A program made the position numbers and the translations under genes. Source: Candidatus Colimonas fimequi (lineage in GTDB: Bacteria > Bacillota > Clostridia > Peptostreptococcales > Anaerovoracaceae). From it: DNA of 22,349 nucleotides. Positions 15,605 through 22,349 of the stretch are shown in pieces (position 1 is the stretch's first letter; the number at the start of each line of letters is the position of its first letter). A model generated the notes under the pieces. It was given only the letters and a program-made list of their open reading frames with translations, was not told the DNA's origin and did not search any database. Where the stretch lies: NCBI GenBank assembly GCA_018065295.1, contig JAGHTQ010000050.1, positions 1-22,349 of the forward strand, given 5' to 3'.

Positions 15605-16783
15605 ATGGATTATGCAAAGGAATCCCTGAGACTTCACGAAGAGTGGAAGGGTAAAATCGAAGTAGTAGCAACAGTTCCTGTAGAATCAAAGGACGATCTG
15701 TCATTAGCATATACACCAGGCGTTGCACAGCCATGCCTCGAAATCCAGAAGGATATCGATAAGAGCTATGAACTTACAAGAAGACATAACATGTGCGCTG
15801 TAATCACTGACGGTTCAGCAGTACTGGGTCTCGGTGATATCGGTCCAGAAGCAGGCATGCCTGTAATGGAAGGTAAGTGCGTACTGTTTAAGGCATTTGG
15901 TGATGTTGACGCATTCCCACTTTGCATTAAGACTAAGGACGTTGACGAATTCGTAAACGCTGTATACCTCACATCAGGATCATTTGGCGGAATCAACCTG
16001 GAAGATATCTCAGCTCCAAGATGTTTCGAAATCGAACGTAAGCTGAAGGAAAAGTGCGACATTCCTATCTTCCACGATGACCAGCACGGTACTGCAGTAA
16101 TCACACTGGCAGGCCTGACTAACGCTCTTAAGCTGGTTGGCAAGAAGATGGACGAAATCAAGGTTGTAACTTCAGGCGCAGGCGCTGCAGCTATCGCAAT
16201 CGTTAAGCTGCTTCTGTCAGCAGGAGTTAAGAACGTAATCATGTGCGACCGTAAGGGCGCTATCTATAAGGGCAGAGAAGGCCTCAACTGGATCAAGGAA
16301 GAAATGGCAGAAGTAACTAACCTGGATAAGGTAGAAGGTACTCTGGCAGACGCTATCAAGGGTGCAGACGTATTTATCGGCGTATCAGCTCCTGGTACAG
16401 TAACTCAGGAAATGGTTAAGACAATGAACGAAGACGCAATCATCTTCGCGTGTGCTAACCCAACACCTGAAATCTTCCCGGACGATGCTAAGGCAGCAGG
16501 TGCAAGAGTAATGGCAACAGGAAGAAGTGACTTCCCTAACCAGATCAATAACGTACTGGCATTCCCTGGTATCTTCAGAGGTACATTCGATGTTAGAGCT
16601 ACTGACATCAATGAAGAAATGAAGGTTGCTGCTGCTAAGGCACTGGCTTCACTGATTTCAGACGAAGAACTTTCAGAAGACTATATCATCCCTAAGGCAT
16701 TCGACAAGAGAGTAGGTCCTGCAGTTGCTAAGGCTGTTGCAGAAGCTGCTATCGCTAGCGGAGTTGCTAAGATTACTGAATGA
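15605..16783 (+). CDS. malic enzyme (short bacterial type)
   Basis: It decarboxylates malate to pyruvate with NAD(P)+ reduction. The 392-residue protein matches the short bacterial class. Visible: catalytic Tyr36 in LAYTPGVAQPC, lysines 91 and 96 in GKCVLFKAFGDVDAFP, metal ligands Glu133-Asp134 (NLEDI) and Asp158 in FHDDQHGTA, a Rossmann SGAGAAAIAIVKLL segment near 190, and CANPTPEI near the end. GDVDA replaces the more usual GGIDA. It follows the lyase by 13 bp with an AGGAG site and ends the operon. The clustering suggests that malate, or a related beta-hydroxy acid, is the exit point of the pathway. Confidence 0.93.
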   Translation: MDYAKESLRLHEEWKGKIEVVATVPVESKDDLSLAYTPGVAQPCLEIQKDIDKSYELTRRHNMCAVITDGSAVLGLGDIGPEAGMPVMEGKCVLFKAFGDVDAFPLCIKTKDVDEFVNAVYLTSGSFGGINLEDISAPRCFEIERKLKEKCDIPIFHDDQHGTAVITLAGLTNALKLVGKKMDEIKVVTSGAGAAAIAIVKLLLSAGVKNVIMCDRKGAIYKGREGLNWIKEEMAEVTNLDKVEGTLADAIKGADVFIGVSAPGTVTQEMVKTMNEDAIIFACANPTPEIFPDDAKAAGARVMATGRSDFPNQINNVLAFPGIFRGTFDVRATDINEEMKVAAAKALASLISDEELSEDYIIPKAFDKRVGPAVAKAVAEAAIASGVAKITE

Positions 16784-16813
16784 TTTTGGACATAAGTCAT
16801 AATGAATAAAGAA

Positions 16814-16854
16814 TAAAGAAAAAAGGAACAGTTTAACTGTTCCTTTTTTCTTTA
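16814..16854. terminator. 41-bp perfect palindrome, bidirectional terminator
   Basis: A 20-bp stem centred on 16834, with core GGAACAGTT / AACTGTTCC and long flanking A and T runs, lies between the convergent malic enzyme and FGGY kinase genes and can end both transcripts. Confidence 0.93.
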
Positions 16855-16881
16855 GCGTTTGCATTTGCATTATTTTATCTA

Positions 16882-18312
16882 CTATTCGAAGATCTCATAT
16901 GATTTCTTGAGTACCTCTTCGTTAGCATCTTGAATCATTTCGTATACAGGCATCATCTTCTTGTAGATTTCATGTGCTTCTGGGTTAGGTTCGAATGTGT
17001 CTGTAATTCTTACCATGTTCTCAACAGCTGTGTCGAAGTCAGGATAAACTTCTGCAGCTACTGCAGCGCAGATTGCTGAACCAAGACCAGCAGCTCCGTT
17101 AACTTCGTTTCTAACAGTCTTAACGTTGAATACGTCTGCCAGAATCTGCATGAACAGGTCGCTGCTTGAGCCACCGCCAGTGATGATAACCTTATCGATG
17201 TTAGCGCCAAGTTCATCAGTCATGTTGAAGATGTGCTTTCTCATTGTCATTGCAACACCTTCAAGAAGTGAACGATACATGTGAGCTCTCTTATGACGAC
17301 CGTCGAAACCGATCATGATGCCCTTGCGATGTCTTGCATCAACAGGAGCCAGCCAGTTAAGAACTGTCATGAGACCGTCGCTGCCTACAGGAGCTTCCAT
17401 TGCTTCGATGCCCAGGTATTCTTCTGGAGACATACCCTTCTCCTTAGCGATGTTAGCATAACCTTCGCCCAGAACGTCTCTGAACCAGCTGATTGTCCAC
17501 ATACCTCTTCTGATACCGTCTGAGTCATAGAGGTATCTGTTAGGGATGCTTGAGAACTTAGGCCAGTAGTATGATGTGTTCTTAGCGTTCTCGTGACCTT
17601 CCATCATAGCGGCTGTATATGTACCAAGTGATAAGCAAACTGTATCGTTACCGATGCAGCCTGTACCAAGGCCTTCAACTGCCTTGTCGTTAGCTGTTGC
17701 TACTACAGGAACGCCTACTGGCAGACCAGTTGCAACTGCAGCTTCTTCTGTAACGTAGCCCAGTACGTCGCCTGGCATTACCAGGTCAAACAGCATTTCT
17801 CTAGGCATACCGTTAGCTTCGTAGTCAGCTTCGTTATCTGACCACTTCCAGTTGTCTACGTCGATTGGCCAGCCGCCTTCATAGATTGAAACGCTGTCCT
17901 TCTTCTCGCCAGTGAGACGGTGAGTGATGTAACCTGATGAACCTACGATGTATGCACATTCGTCGTTGCTGAAATCGTAAGGCTGTGAAACTCTGATGTC
18001 CATCCAGCTGAGTGCTGGCTGAGCCAGAGTGCCGTCTGCCTTCAGGTAAGCTCTGCAGTATCTGATTGTGCAAAGGCCGCTGCCCAGGATATCTTCAGGA
18101 TTTCCTTCGAACTTAGCCATGCACTTCTTTGATGCTTCGCAGATTGCTGTCCACCAGTCGTCGTCTGGATGTTCAACATAACCTGGCTTAGGTAAGTTGT
18201 AAGGACGGAGCGGATGCTTGCCCTCACAAACGATATGACCTTCAGTATCAAAAATAGTAATCTTCGCGCTCTGAGAACCTTCGTCGATTCCCATAAGATA
18301 TTTCTTGCTCAT
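16882..18312 (-). CDS. ygcE: FGGY-family carbohydrate kinase, YgcE-like
   Basis: This 476-residue kinase should phosphorylate a sugar, polyol or sugar acid. The N-terminal ATP-phosphate motif is GIDEGSQSAKI (8-18), the catalytic base is probably Asp209 in ATANDKAVEGLGTGC, and the second FGGY region is IITGGGSSSDLFMQIL followed by NGAAGLGSAICAAV. The closing segment EEVLKKSYEIF and much of the sequence match E. coli YgcE as I remember it more closely than xylulokinase or glycerol kinase. It follows the SDR gene by 27 bp with CAGGAG as ribosome binding site, so the two form an operon read leftwards. Substrate is not known for this subfamily. Confidence 0.88.
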   Translation of the reverse strand: MSKKYLMGIDEGSQSAKITIFDTEGHIVCEGKHPLRPYNLPKPGYVEHPDDDWWTAICEASKKCMAKFEGNPEDILGSGLCTIRYCRAYLKADGTLAQPALSWMDIRVSQPYDFSNDECAYIVGSSGYITHRLTGEKKDSVSIYEGGWPIDVDNWKWSDNEADYEANGMPREMLFDLVMPGDVLGYVTEEAAVATGLPVGVPVVATANDKAVEGLGTGCIGNDTVCLSLGTYTAAMMEGHENAKNTSYYWPKFSSIPNRYLYDSDGIRRGMWTISWFRDVLGEGYANIAKEKGMSPEEYLGIEAMEAPVGSDGLMTVLNWLAPVDARHRKGIMIGFDGRHKRAHMYRSLLEGVAMTMRKHIFNMTDELGANIDKVIITGGGSSSDLFMQILADVFNVKTVRNEVNGAAGLGSAICAAVAAEVYPDFDTAVENMVRITDTFEPNPEAHEIYKKMMPVYEMIQDANEEVLKKSYEIFE

Positions 18313-18339
18313 TTATATAACTCCTGAAACTAGTCTGAA

Positions 18340-19131
18340 TTAACGAACGAGGTAGCCGCCATCAACTACGAGAACGTGACCGTTAACATACTGTGCAGCG
18401 TGTGAAGCCAGGTATACAACAGCACCCATCAGATCCTGTCTCTGTCCCCATCTGTCCATTGGAACGTGCTTCTTGATTGTGATGTACTTCTCGTCTTCTT
18501 CGTTACCTGAACCTGTACCAGCAGTCATAGCTGTCTGGAAGTATCCAGGAGCAATACCATTTACTGTGATTCCGTACTGACCAAGTTCGTCAGCATAAGC
18601 CTTAGTCAGACCCATGAGACCAGCCTTCATTGCTGCGTACGCAGGTGAGCCAAGGCCGCCCAGGAATGAGAACAGTGAGCAGATGTTGATGATTCTGCCG
18701 CTCTTCTGAGGAATCATATATCTAGCAACTTCGTGGCTGAGATCGAATGCGCCTGTCAGGTTGATGTCGATCATTGGGTCCCACTTGTCTCTGCCGAATT
18801 CAAGAACATCGTCGATAAGGCAGATGCCTGCGCAGTTAACGAGAATGTCGATGCTTCCTAAAGTTTCAGCACACTTGTCAGCAGCCTGAACGCAAAGCTC
18901 ATGGTCTCTGATGTCGCCCAGCATGAATTCGTATCTAACGCCGCAACCTTCGATCAGTTCTCTTGTTGTGCCGTCATCGTCTACTGCTGCGAAGCAGAAG
19001 ATGTTAGCGCCAGCCTTAGCCAGTGCCAGTGCGAATGTCTGACCCAGACCGCTGTTACCGCCAGTAACGATAGCGTTCTTACCCTTAAGTGAGAAAAAGT
19101 CCATGCTGAAATCATTGATGTCGTAACCCAT
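18340..19131 (-). CDS. ygcW: short-chain dehydrogenase/reductase, YgcW-like
   Basis: This 263-residue enzyme is a classical SDR: TGGNSGLG cofactor loop at 23-30, NCAG at 99-102 (normally NNAG), catalytic Ser152, Tyr165 and Lys169 (YAAMK), and the family C-terminus NGHVLVVDGGYLVR. The N-terminal FSMDFFSLKGKNAIVTGG and the C-terminus agree closely with remembered E. coli YgcW. The start at 19131 has GGAGGT at 19137-19142; an ATG five bases earlier is out of frame. It is the first gene of the leftward operon, divergent from the FAD dehydrogenase gene. A hydroxyl of the kinase substrate is the probable target. Confidence 0.9.
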   Translation of the reverse strand: MGYDINDFSMDFFSLKGKNAIVTGGNSGLGQTFALALAKAGANIFCFAAVDDDGTTRELIEGCGVRYEFMLGDIRDHELCVQAADKCAETLGSIDILVNCAGICLIDDVLEFGRDKWDPMIDINLTGAFDLSHEVARYMIPQKSGRIINICSLFSFLGGLGSPAYAAMKAGLMGLTKAYADELGQYGITVNGIAPGYFQTAMTAGTGSGNEEDEKYITIKKHVPMDRWGQRQDLMGAVVYLASHAAQYVNGHVLVVDGGYLVR

Positions 19132-19182
19132 TTCATACCTCCGAAAAAATAAAATTACATAAATAATAACAATTTTCGCCGT

Positions 19183-19254
19183 AAAAATAAAAATAGAGAC
19201 ATAGCACTCTCAATTTACGGCACTCTAAATACACGTAAATTACTGCTATCTCTC
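19183..19254 (-). terminator. possible attenuator in the leftward leader
   Basis: Read on the minus strand, an outer stem (19244-19254 with 19196-19206, 10 of 11 pairs) encloses an 8-bp stem AATTTACG / CGTAAATT (19234-19241 with 19212-19219) and is followed by a U-rich tract (19195-19183). A competing 8-bp pairing GCCGTAAA (19214-19221) with TTTACGGC (19178-19185) would break the inner stem and occupy part of the U tract. Confidence 0.4.
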
Positions 19255-19278
19255 CTTATCTCTGCAATAATTGTATAG

Positions 19279-19307
19279 ATGATAACATTTATTGGATTGT
19301 TTGTCAA
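19279..19307 (-). promoter_or_regulatory. consensus promoter of the SDR-kinase operon
   Basis: On the minus strand a perfect TTGACA (19302-19307) and TATCAT (19279-19284) are spaced 17 bp. Transcription should begin near 19272, leaving a leader of about 140 nt. Confidence 0.8.
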
Positions 19308-19321
19308 TCAGTACAATATAG

Positions 19322-19381
19322 AGTAAAAATCGGAAAATTATAGTAAATTTCAGAAATTTGTAGTAAAAATCAGAAAGTTTG
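19322..19381. repeat. three tandem 20-bp repeats (iterons)
   Basis: Three contiguous units start AGTAAA at 19322, 19342 and 19362 with the shared form AGTAAAWWTCRGAAA followed by a T-rich end. The middle unit contains the 15-bp dyad AAATTTC-A-GAAATTT. The block begins 14 bp beyond the leftward -35 and ends 21 bp before the rightward -35, as expected for a shared regulator binding array. Confidence 0.85.
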
Positions 19382-19402
19382 TGTTTTGAGGCAGATACAA
19401 GA

Positions 19403-19431
19403 TTGACAGATATTATGTTCGTTGGTAAAAT
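19403..19431 (+). promoter_or_regulatory. consensus promoter of the ygcU-etfBA operon
   Basis: A perfect TTGACA (19403-19408) and TAAAAT (19426-19431), 17-bp spacing, with a TG one base before the -10 (extended -10). Transcription should begin near 19438, leaving a leader of about 155 nt. Confidence 0.82.
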
Positions 19432-19464
19432 TAACGTACGTGAACATAGCTAGAGAAATTAGAG

Positions 19465-19510
19465 AGTAGCTTCGCGCACTTTTTGTCGTGCGCAAAAGCT
19501 GCTTTTTTTT
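19465..19510 (+). terminator. intrinsic terminator inside the ygcU leader (attenuator)
   Basis: AGTAGCTT (19465-19472) pairs with AAGCTGCT (19496-19503, one G-U) and GCGCAC (19474-19479) pairs with GTGCGC (19488-19493); eight T follow (19503-19510). It lies between the promoter and the gene, so it must be read through for expression. A competing upstream pairing AGCTA (19448-19452) with TAGCT (19467-19471) shares its left arm. Confidence 0.75.
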
Positions 19511-19591
19511 AGTTTAAAAAAGCAGTTACATTATTTATTTTCGAAGTTTCGCCTGCCGGCGAAAAGTCCAACGACTATATGGAGGGAAAAC

Positions 19592-21058
19592 ATGGCAATT
19601 TCAAGAGAACAGATCGTTGCAGAACTGAAGAACATTCTCAGAGAAGAACAGGTTGTAACAGACGAAAAGGTACTGAAGGAGAGCAGCAGAGACAGATACA
19701 GAAAGTACGAACAGTGCATGGAAGTTTACACTCAGCCAATCCCAGCTGCAGTAGTATTCGCAGAAAGCACAGAAGACGTTGCAGCTATTCTGAAGTTTGC
19801 TGATGAAAATGGTGTTAACTGCGTAGCAAGAACTGGTCAGTCAGCAATCGAAGGCGGCCTGGAAACAGCAGTAGAAAACTCAATCGTTATCGACGGTACT
19901 AGAATGAACAAGGTTATCGAAGTTAACGAAACTAACATGCAGGTTACTTGTCAGTGTGGTGTTCCACTCGAATCACTGGAAGACAGCCTTAGAGAAATGG
20001 GTCTGACAACTGCACATTCACCACAGTCAAAGCCACTGGCTCAGATGGGTGGTCTGGTAGCAACAAGATCAATCGGACAGTTCTCAACACTGTACGGTGG
20101 TATTGAAGATATGATTGTAGGTCTGGAAGTAGTATTCCCAGGCGGTAAGGTTTGCAGAATCAAGAACGTTCCTAGAAGATCAGTAGGTCCTGACATCAGA
20201 CACATCGTTCTGGGTAACGAAGGCGCTCTTTGCTTCATCACAGAAGTAACAGTTAAGGTATTCAAGTATCAGCCAGAAAACAACATTTACATGGGTTACA
20301 AGATTGACAACATGACTCAGGGCTTCGGCGTTCTCCGTCAGGTTATGGTAGACGGCTACAAGCCATCAATCGCTAGACTGTATGACGTAGCTGACGCTGC
20401 AATGCACTTCGACTGGTCAGATGGCAAGTGCGTAATCATCTTCATGGCAGAAGGTCCTGCAGCAATCACTAAGGCAACTGCAGCTGGTATCGAAGAAATC
20501 ATCGCAGGCGTTCCTGGCGCTGAGAAGGTAGATCCAGCAATCATCGAAAAGTGGTTCAACAGACTCAACTGGGGTCCTGCTCAGATTGCAGAAGAAAGAG
20601 AAGAAATCATCGCAACTCAGAACATCGGTATCACAACTGAAATCTCAGGATGCTGGGATTGCATCAACGATATCTATGACGAAGTAATGGATAGAATGGT
20701 TAAGGAAGTTCCAGATCTGACTATGATCGGTGGTCACACATCACACTCATACCAGAACGGTACTAACGTATACTTCACTTACTACTACAATGTAGTTGAC
20801 TGTGCACCAGAAGATGAAATCAACAAGTACCACAACCTGATCAACAAGATCATCTGCGAATCAGCAGTTAAGTTCGGTGGTTCAATTGCTCATCACCACG
20901 GTCTTGGTAAGGCAAGAGCTCACATGGTATGGGAAGAATACGGCACTTCATTCTACATGCTGGAAACTCTGAAGAAGTCATTCGACCCTAACGGAATCAT
21001 GAACATGGGTACACTGATTCCTATCAAGCACAACTTCGACGATCCTTGGAACTTCTAA
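19592..21058 (+). CDS. ygcU: FAD-linked dehydrogenase, YgcU-like
   Basis: This 488-residue flavoprotein belongs to the GlcD / D-lactate dehydrogenase / alkyl-DHAP synthase group. FAD-binding segments include RTGQSAIEGGLE (80-91) and PQSKPLAQMGGLVATRSIGQ (144-163), the substrate-side motif HHHGLG is at about 434, and the C-terminal FDPNGIMNMGTL is typical. Whole stretches agree with E. coli YgcU as I remember it. Etf genes follow directly, so it should pass electrons from oxidation of a hydroxy compound to the flavoprotein EtfAB, as in the Etf-linked lactate dehydrogenases of anaerobes. The start is fixed by GGAGGG five bases before ATG. Very biased codons suggest high expression. Confidence 0.9.
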   Translation: MAISREQIVAELKNILREEQVVTDEKVLKESSRDRYRKYEQCMEVYTQPIPAAVVFAESTEDVAAILKFADENGVNCVARTGQSAIEGGLETAVENSIVIDGTRMNKVIEVNETNMQVTCQCGVPLESLEDSLREMGLTTAHSPQSKPLAQMGGLVATRSIGQFSTLYGGIEDMIVGLEVVFPGGKVCRIKNVPRRSVGPDIRHIVLGNEGALCFITEVTVKVFKYQPENNIYMGYKIDNMTQGFGVLRQVMVDGYKPSIARLYDVADAAMHFDWSDGKCVIIFMAEGPAAITKATAAGIEEIIAGVPGAEKVDPAIIEKWFNRLNWGPAQIAEEREEIIATQNIGITTEISGCWDCINDIYDEVMDRMVKEVPDLTMIGGHTSHSYQNGTNVYFTYYYNVVDCAPEDEINKYHNLINKIICESAVKFGGSIAHHHGLGKARAHMVWEEYGTSFYMLETLKKSFDPNGIMNMGTLIPIKHNFDDPWNF

Positions 21059-21112
21059 GGAAACCAATATTTTGCATCTAACCTTTAATAGGGTAAGAAT
21101 GGATAGAGAATA

Positions 21113-21907
21113 ATGATTAGAATCGTTAACTGTTTTAAAATTGAACCTGAACTTGATAAGGTGACAAATGAGGAATGGGCAGAAGCTGCTCAGAATGGGC
21201 AGATTGACCTGAGTTTTCTTAAGTCACGAATCAACTTGCAGGATGAAGGTGCACTGGAGCTTGCTCTTAAGTTTAAGGATGCAGCGGCTAGTGCAGGTGA
21301 AGAATGCCAGTTATCAGCAATAAGTGCAGGAAGCAAGACAGTTAACAACACTCTTCAGACTTTGGCTGCTCTTGGATATACTTCAACTGACAGAATCGTC
21401 TGGGGAGAAGAGTTCTCACCTGTGAGAACTGCTCGAGTAATTGCAGATGCAATACTTGATAAAGAAGAACAGGATATGATTATTTGTGGTGGTCAGAGCG
21501 GTACAGGTAGTAATCGCTCTGTACCACTGCTAATAAGTGAGATGCTTGGAATTCCTTGCATCACAGCAGTCACAGAGTTCACTTATGTTAATGATAAGGA
21601 GGTCAAGGTGACTTATAGCCGTGATGATATGGAGATTACTGAAGTAGTTTCAATGCCATTTGTAATGGCGATTGGAGACGTTCAGAAGGCTTTTCTCAGG
21701 GTTCCAACACTCATGCAGAGAATGGCAAGTATGTCACAGCCGGTAGGAGAAATCAATCCAGAATGTAATGCCCAGGAGGGTGCTACACTTAAGGGGTTCA
21801 GATATCTGGATCAGAGCAGAAATGGGGAACTGATTGATGGAAGTAATCCGGTAGATGCGGCACAGATTATTCTGGATAGACTGAAGGAAGAAGGCGTGGT
21901 GAAGTAA
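21113..21907 (+). CDS. electron transfer flavoprotein beta subunit, YgcR-like
   Basis: This 264-residue protein has the EtfB layout: MIRIVNCFK start, an extra helix NEEWAEAAQNGQIDLS, the ALELALKFKD segment, and the cofactor-binding region IICGGQSGTGSNRSVPLLISEMLGIPCITAV (written here only as the recognisable block near residues 123-153). The C-terminal GATLKGFRYLDQSRNGELIDG resembles the YgcR branch, not canonical fatty-acid EtfB. It partners the EtfA subunit encoded next, with a one-base TAATG overlap. The ribosome binding site is weak (GATAGAGAA), so translation may depend on upstream coupling. Whether the pair bifurcates electrons cannot be read by eye. Confidence 0.88.
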   Translation: MIRIVNCFKIEPELDKVTNEEWAEAAQNGQIDLSFLKSRINLQDEGALELALKFKDAAASAGEECQLSAISAGSKTVNNTLQTLAALGYTSTDRIVWGEEFSPVRTARVIADAILDKEEQDMIICGGQSGTGSNRSVPLLISEMLGIPCITAVTEFTYVNDKEVKVTYSRDDMEITEVVSMPFVMAIGDVQKAFLRVPTLMQRMASMSQPVGEINPECNAQEGATLKGFRYLDQSRNGELIDGSNPVDAAQIILDRLKEEGVVK

Positions 21908-22349
21908 TGAAGATATTTGCAATCATCAACGGCTCAAGCCAGGACAGAATAAGCCAGCGAAACAATGTGGCTGCTTACTTTAACTCAAATGAAATAAACT
22001 TGGATGACGTAGAAGTCCTTGAATTATCAGGCGAGCCGTCCCAGTATAGTGCAGACGCTGCATTAGAACTTCTGGTAGAAGAATGTCAGGGGGCTGATTT
22101 AATAGTTTTCCCAGGCAACGATTCAGGAAGTGAGCTTGCAGTTAGACTTGCGGCTAGAACAGGCGGAAGCTCTTTGACAGCTGTCTTAGAGACTACGTTA
22201 GACAATATGACATTAACGGCAACCAAGAAGGTGTACGCAGGAAATCTTCTGGCAGATTATAGCATGGAGAAGAAACCATGGTGCATAAGTGTTGACCGTA
22301 GTCTGGAAATGGAAGAAAATTTGGAGAATGCCAAGATGAGAGTTTTGGA
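21907..22349 (+). CDS. electron transfer flavoprotein alpha subunit, YgcQ-like (partial, cut by window end)
   Basis: The gene starts at ATG 21907, overlapping the EtfB stop by one base, and runs off the right edge after 147 codons. It begins MKIFAIINGSSQDR and carries the EtfA N-domain pattern GADLIVFPGNDSGSELAVRLAARTGGSSLT followed by TKKVYAGNLLADY (near residues 62-115). The C-terminal FAD-binding domain lies outside the window. It completes the electron carrier for the FAD dehydrogenase two genes upstream. Confidence 0.85.
   Translation, partial: MKIFAIINGSSQDRISQRNNVAAYFNSNEINLDDVEVLELSGEPSQYSADAALELLVEECQGADLIVFPGNDSGSELAVRLAARTGGSSLTAVLETTLDNMTLTATKKVYAGNLLADYSMEKKPWCISVDRSLEMEENLENAKMRVL

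Larger units (their letters stand above)
19132..19591. other. 460-bp divergent control region
   Basis: No gene is supported here. The region is AT-rich and contains, from left to right, the leader of the leftward operon with a terminator-like hairpin, its promoter, three tandem 20-bp repeats, the rightward promoter, and a rightward leader containing a strong intrinsic terminator. Each element is listed separately. Confidence 0.85.

Noticed and set aside
15605..16783. Malic enzyme as phosphotransacetylase fusion (MaeB type)
   Set aside because: The protein ends at 392 residues, without the C-terminal acetyltransferase-like domain.
19322..19381. CRISPR array
   Set aside because: The three 20-bp units are directly joined with no spacers and no cas gene is near.

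Overview
The window reads as the chromosome of an anaerobic Bacillota (class Clostridia). Evidence: strong AGGAGG-type ribosome binding sites before nearly every gene, TTGACA/TATAAT-type promoters, U-tailed hairpin terminators, a long 383-residue PRPP synthase, a glycyl-radical-enzyme activase and an Etf-linked dehydrogenase. Base composition is moderate, and the metabolic genes use a strongly biased codon set (AAC, ATC, AAG, AGA, TCA), which suggests high expression. Assignment to a family such as Anaerovoracaceae would be a guess. No tRNA, rRNA, CRISPR array, prophage or transposase was seen.

Layout. (1) 41-3234: a radical-SAM glycyl-radical-enzyme activase, an NhaC-type transporter and a TetR regulator; the partner glycyl radical enzyme should lie just left of the window. 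(2) 3301-7228: short, separately terminated units: an orphan lipoprotein, a mini zinc-ribbon protein abutting a class-IV aminotransferase, PRPP synthase, and a GDT1/UPF0016 cation exporter. (3) 7304-10750: a FIST-GGDEF-HD-GYP cyclic-di-GMP protein, convergent with a stand-alone purC. (4) 10810-16854: a TetR regulator followed by aldehyde dehydrogenase, zinc alcohol dehydrogenase, an unusual aspartase/fumarase-superfamily lyase and malic enzyme, closed by a 41-bp palindromic terminator. (5) 16882-22349: a divergent module with SDR and FGGY kinase leftward, and FAD dehydrogenase, EtfB and (cut) EtfA rightward. Its proteins closely resemble E. coli YgcW, YgcE, YgcU, YgcR and YgcQ as I remember them; I know of no established substrate for that system.

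The two regions most worth attention are (4) and (5). In (4) the lyase has lost several residues that bind substrate in aspartase and fumarase, so the pathway is probably not plain aspartate or fumarate metabolism; the neighbours suggest alcohol to aldehyde to acid oxidation with a malate-like end product decarboxylated to pyruvate. In (5) the 460-bp divergent control region holds two consensus promoters facing apart, three tandem 20-bp repeats exactly between them, and terminator-like hairpins with competing pairings in both 5' leaders. This suggests one shared DNA-binding regulator plus transcription attenuation on both arms. All functions are inferred by reading the sequence; no search or folding program was run.
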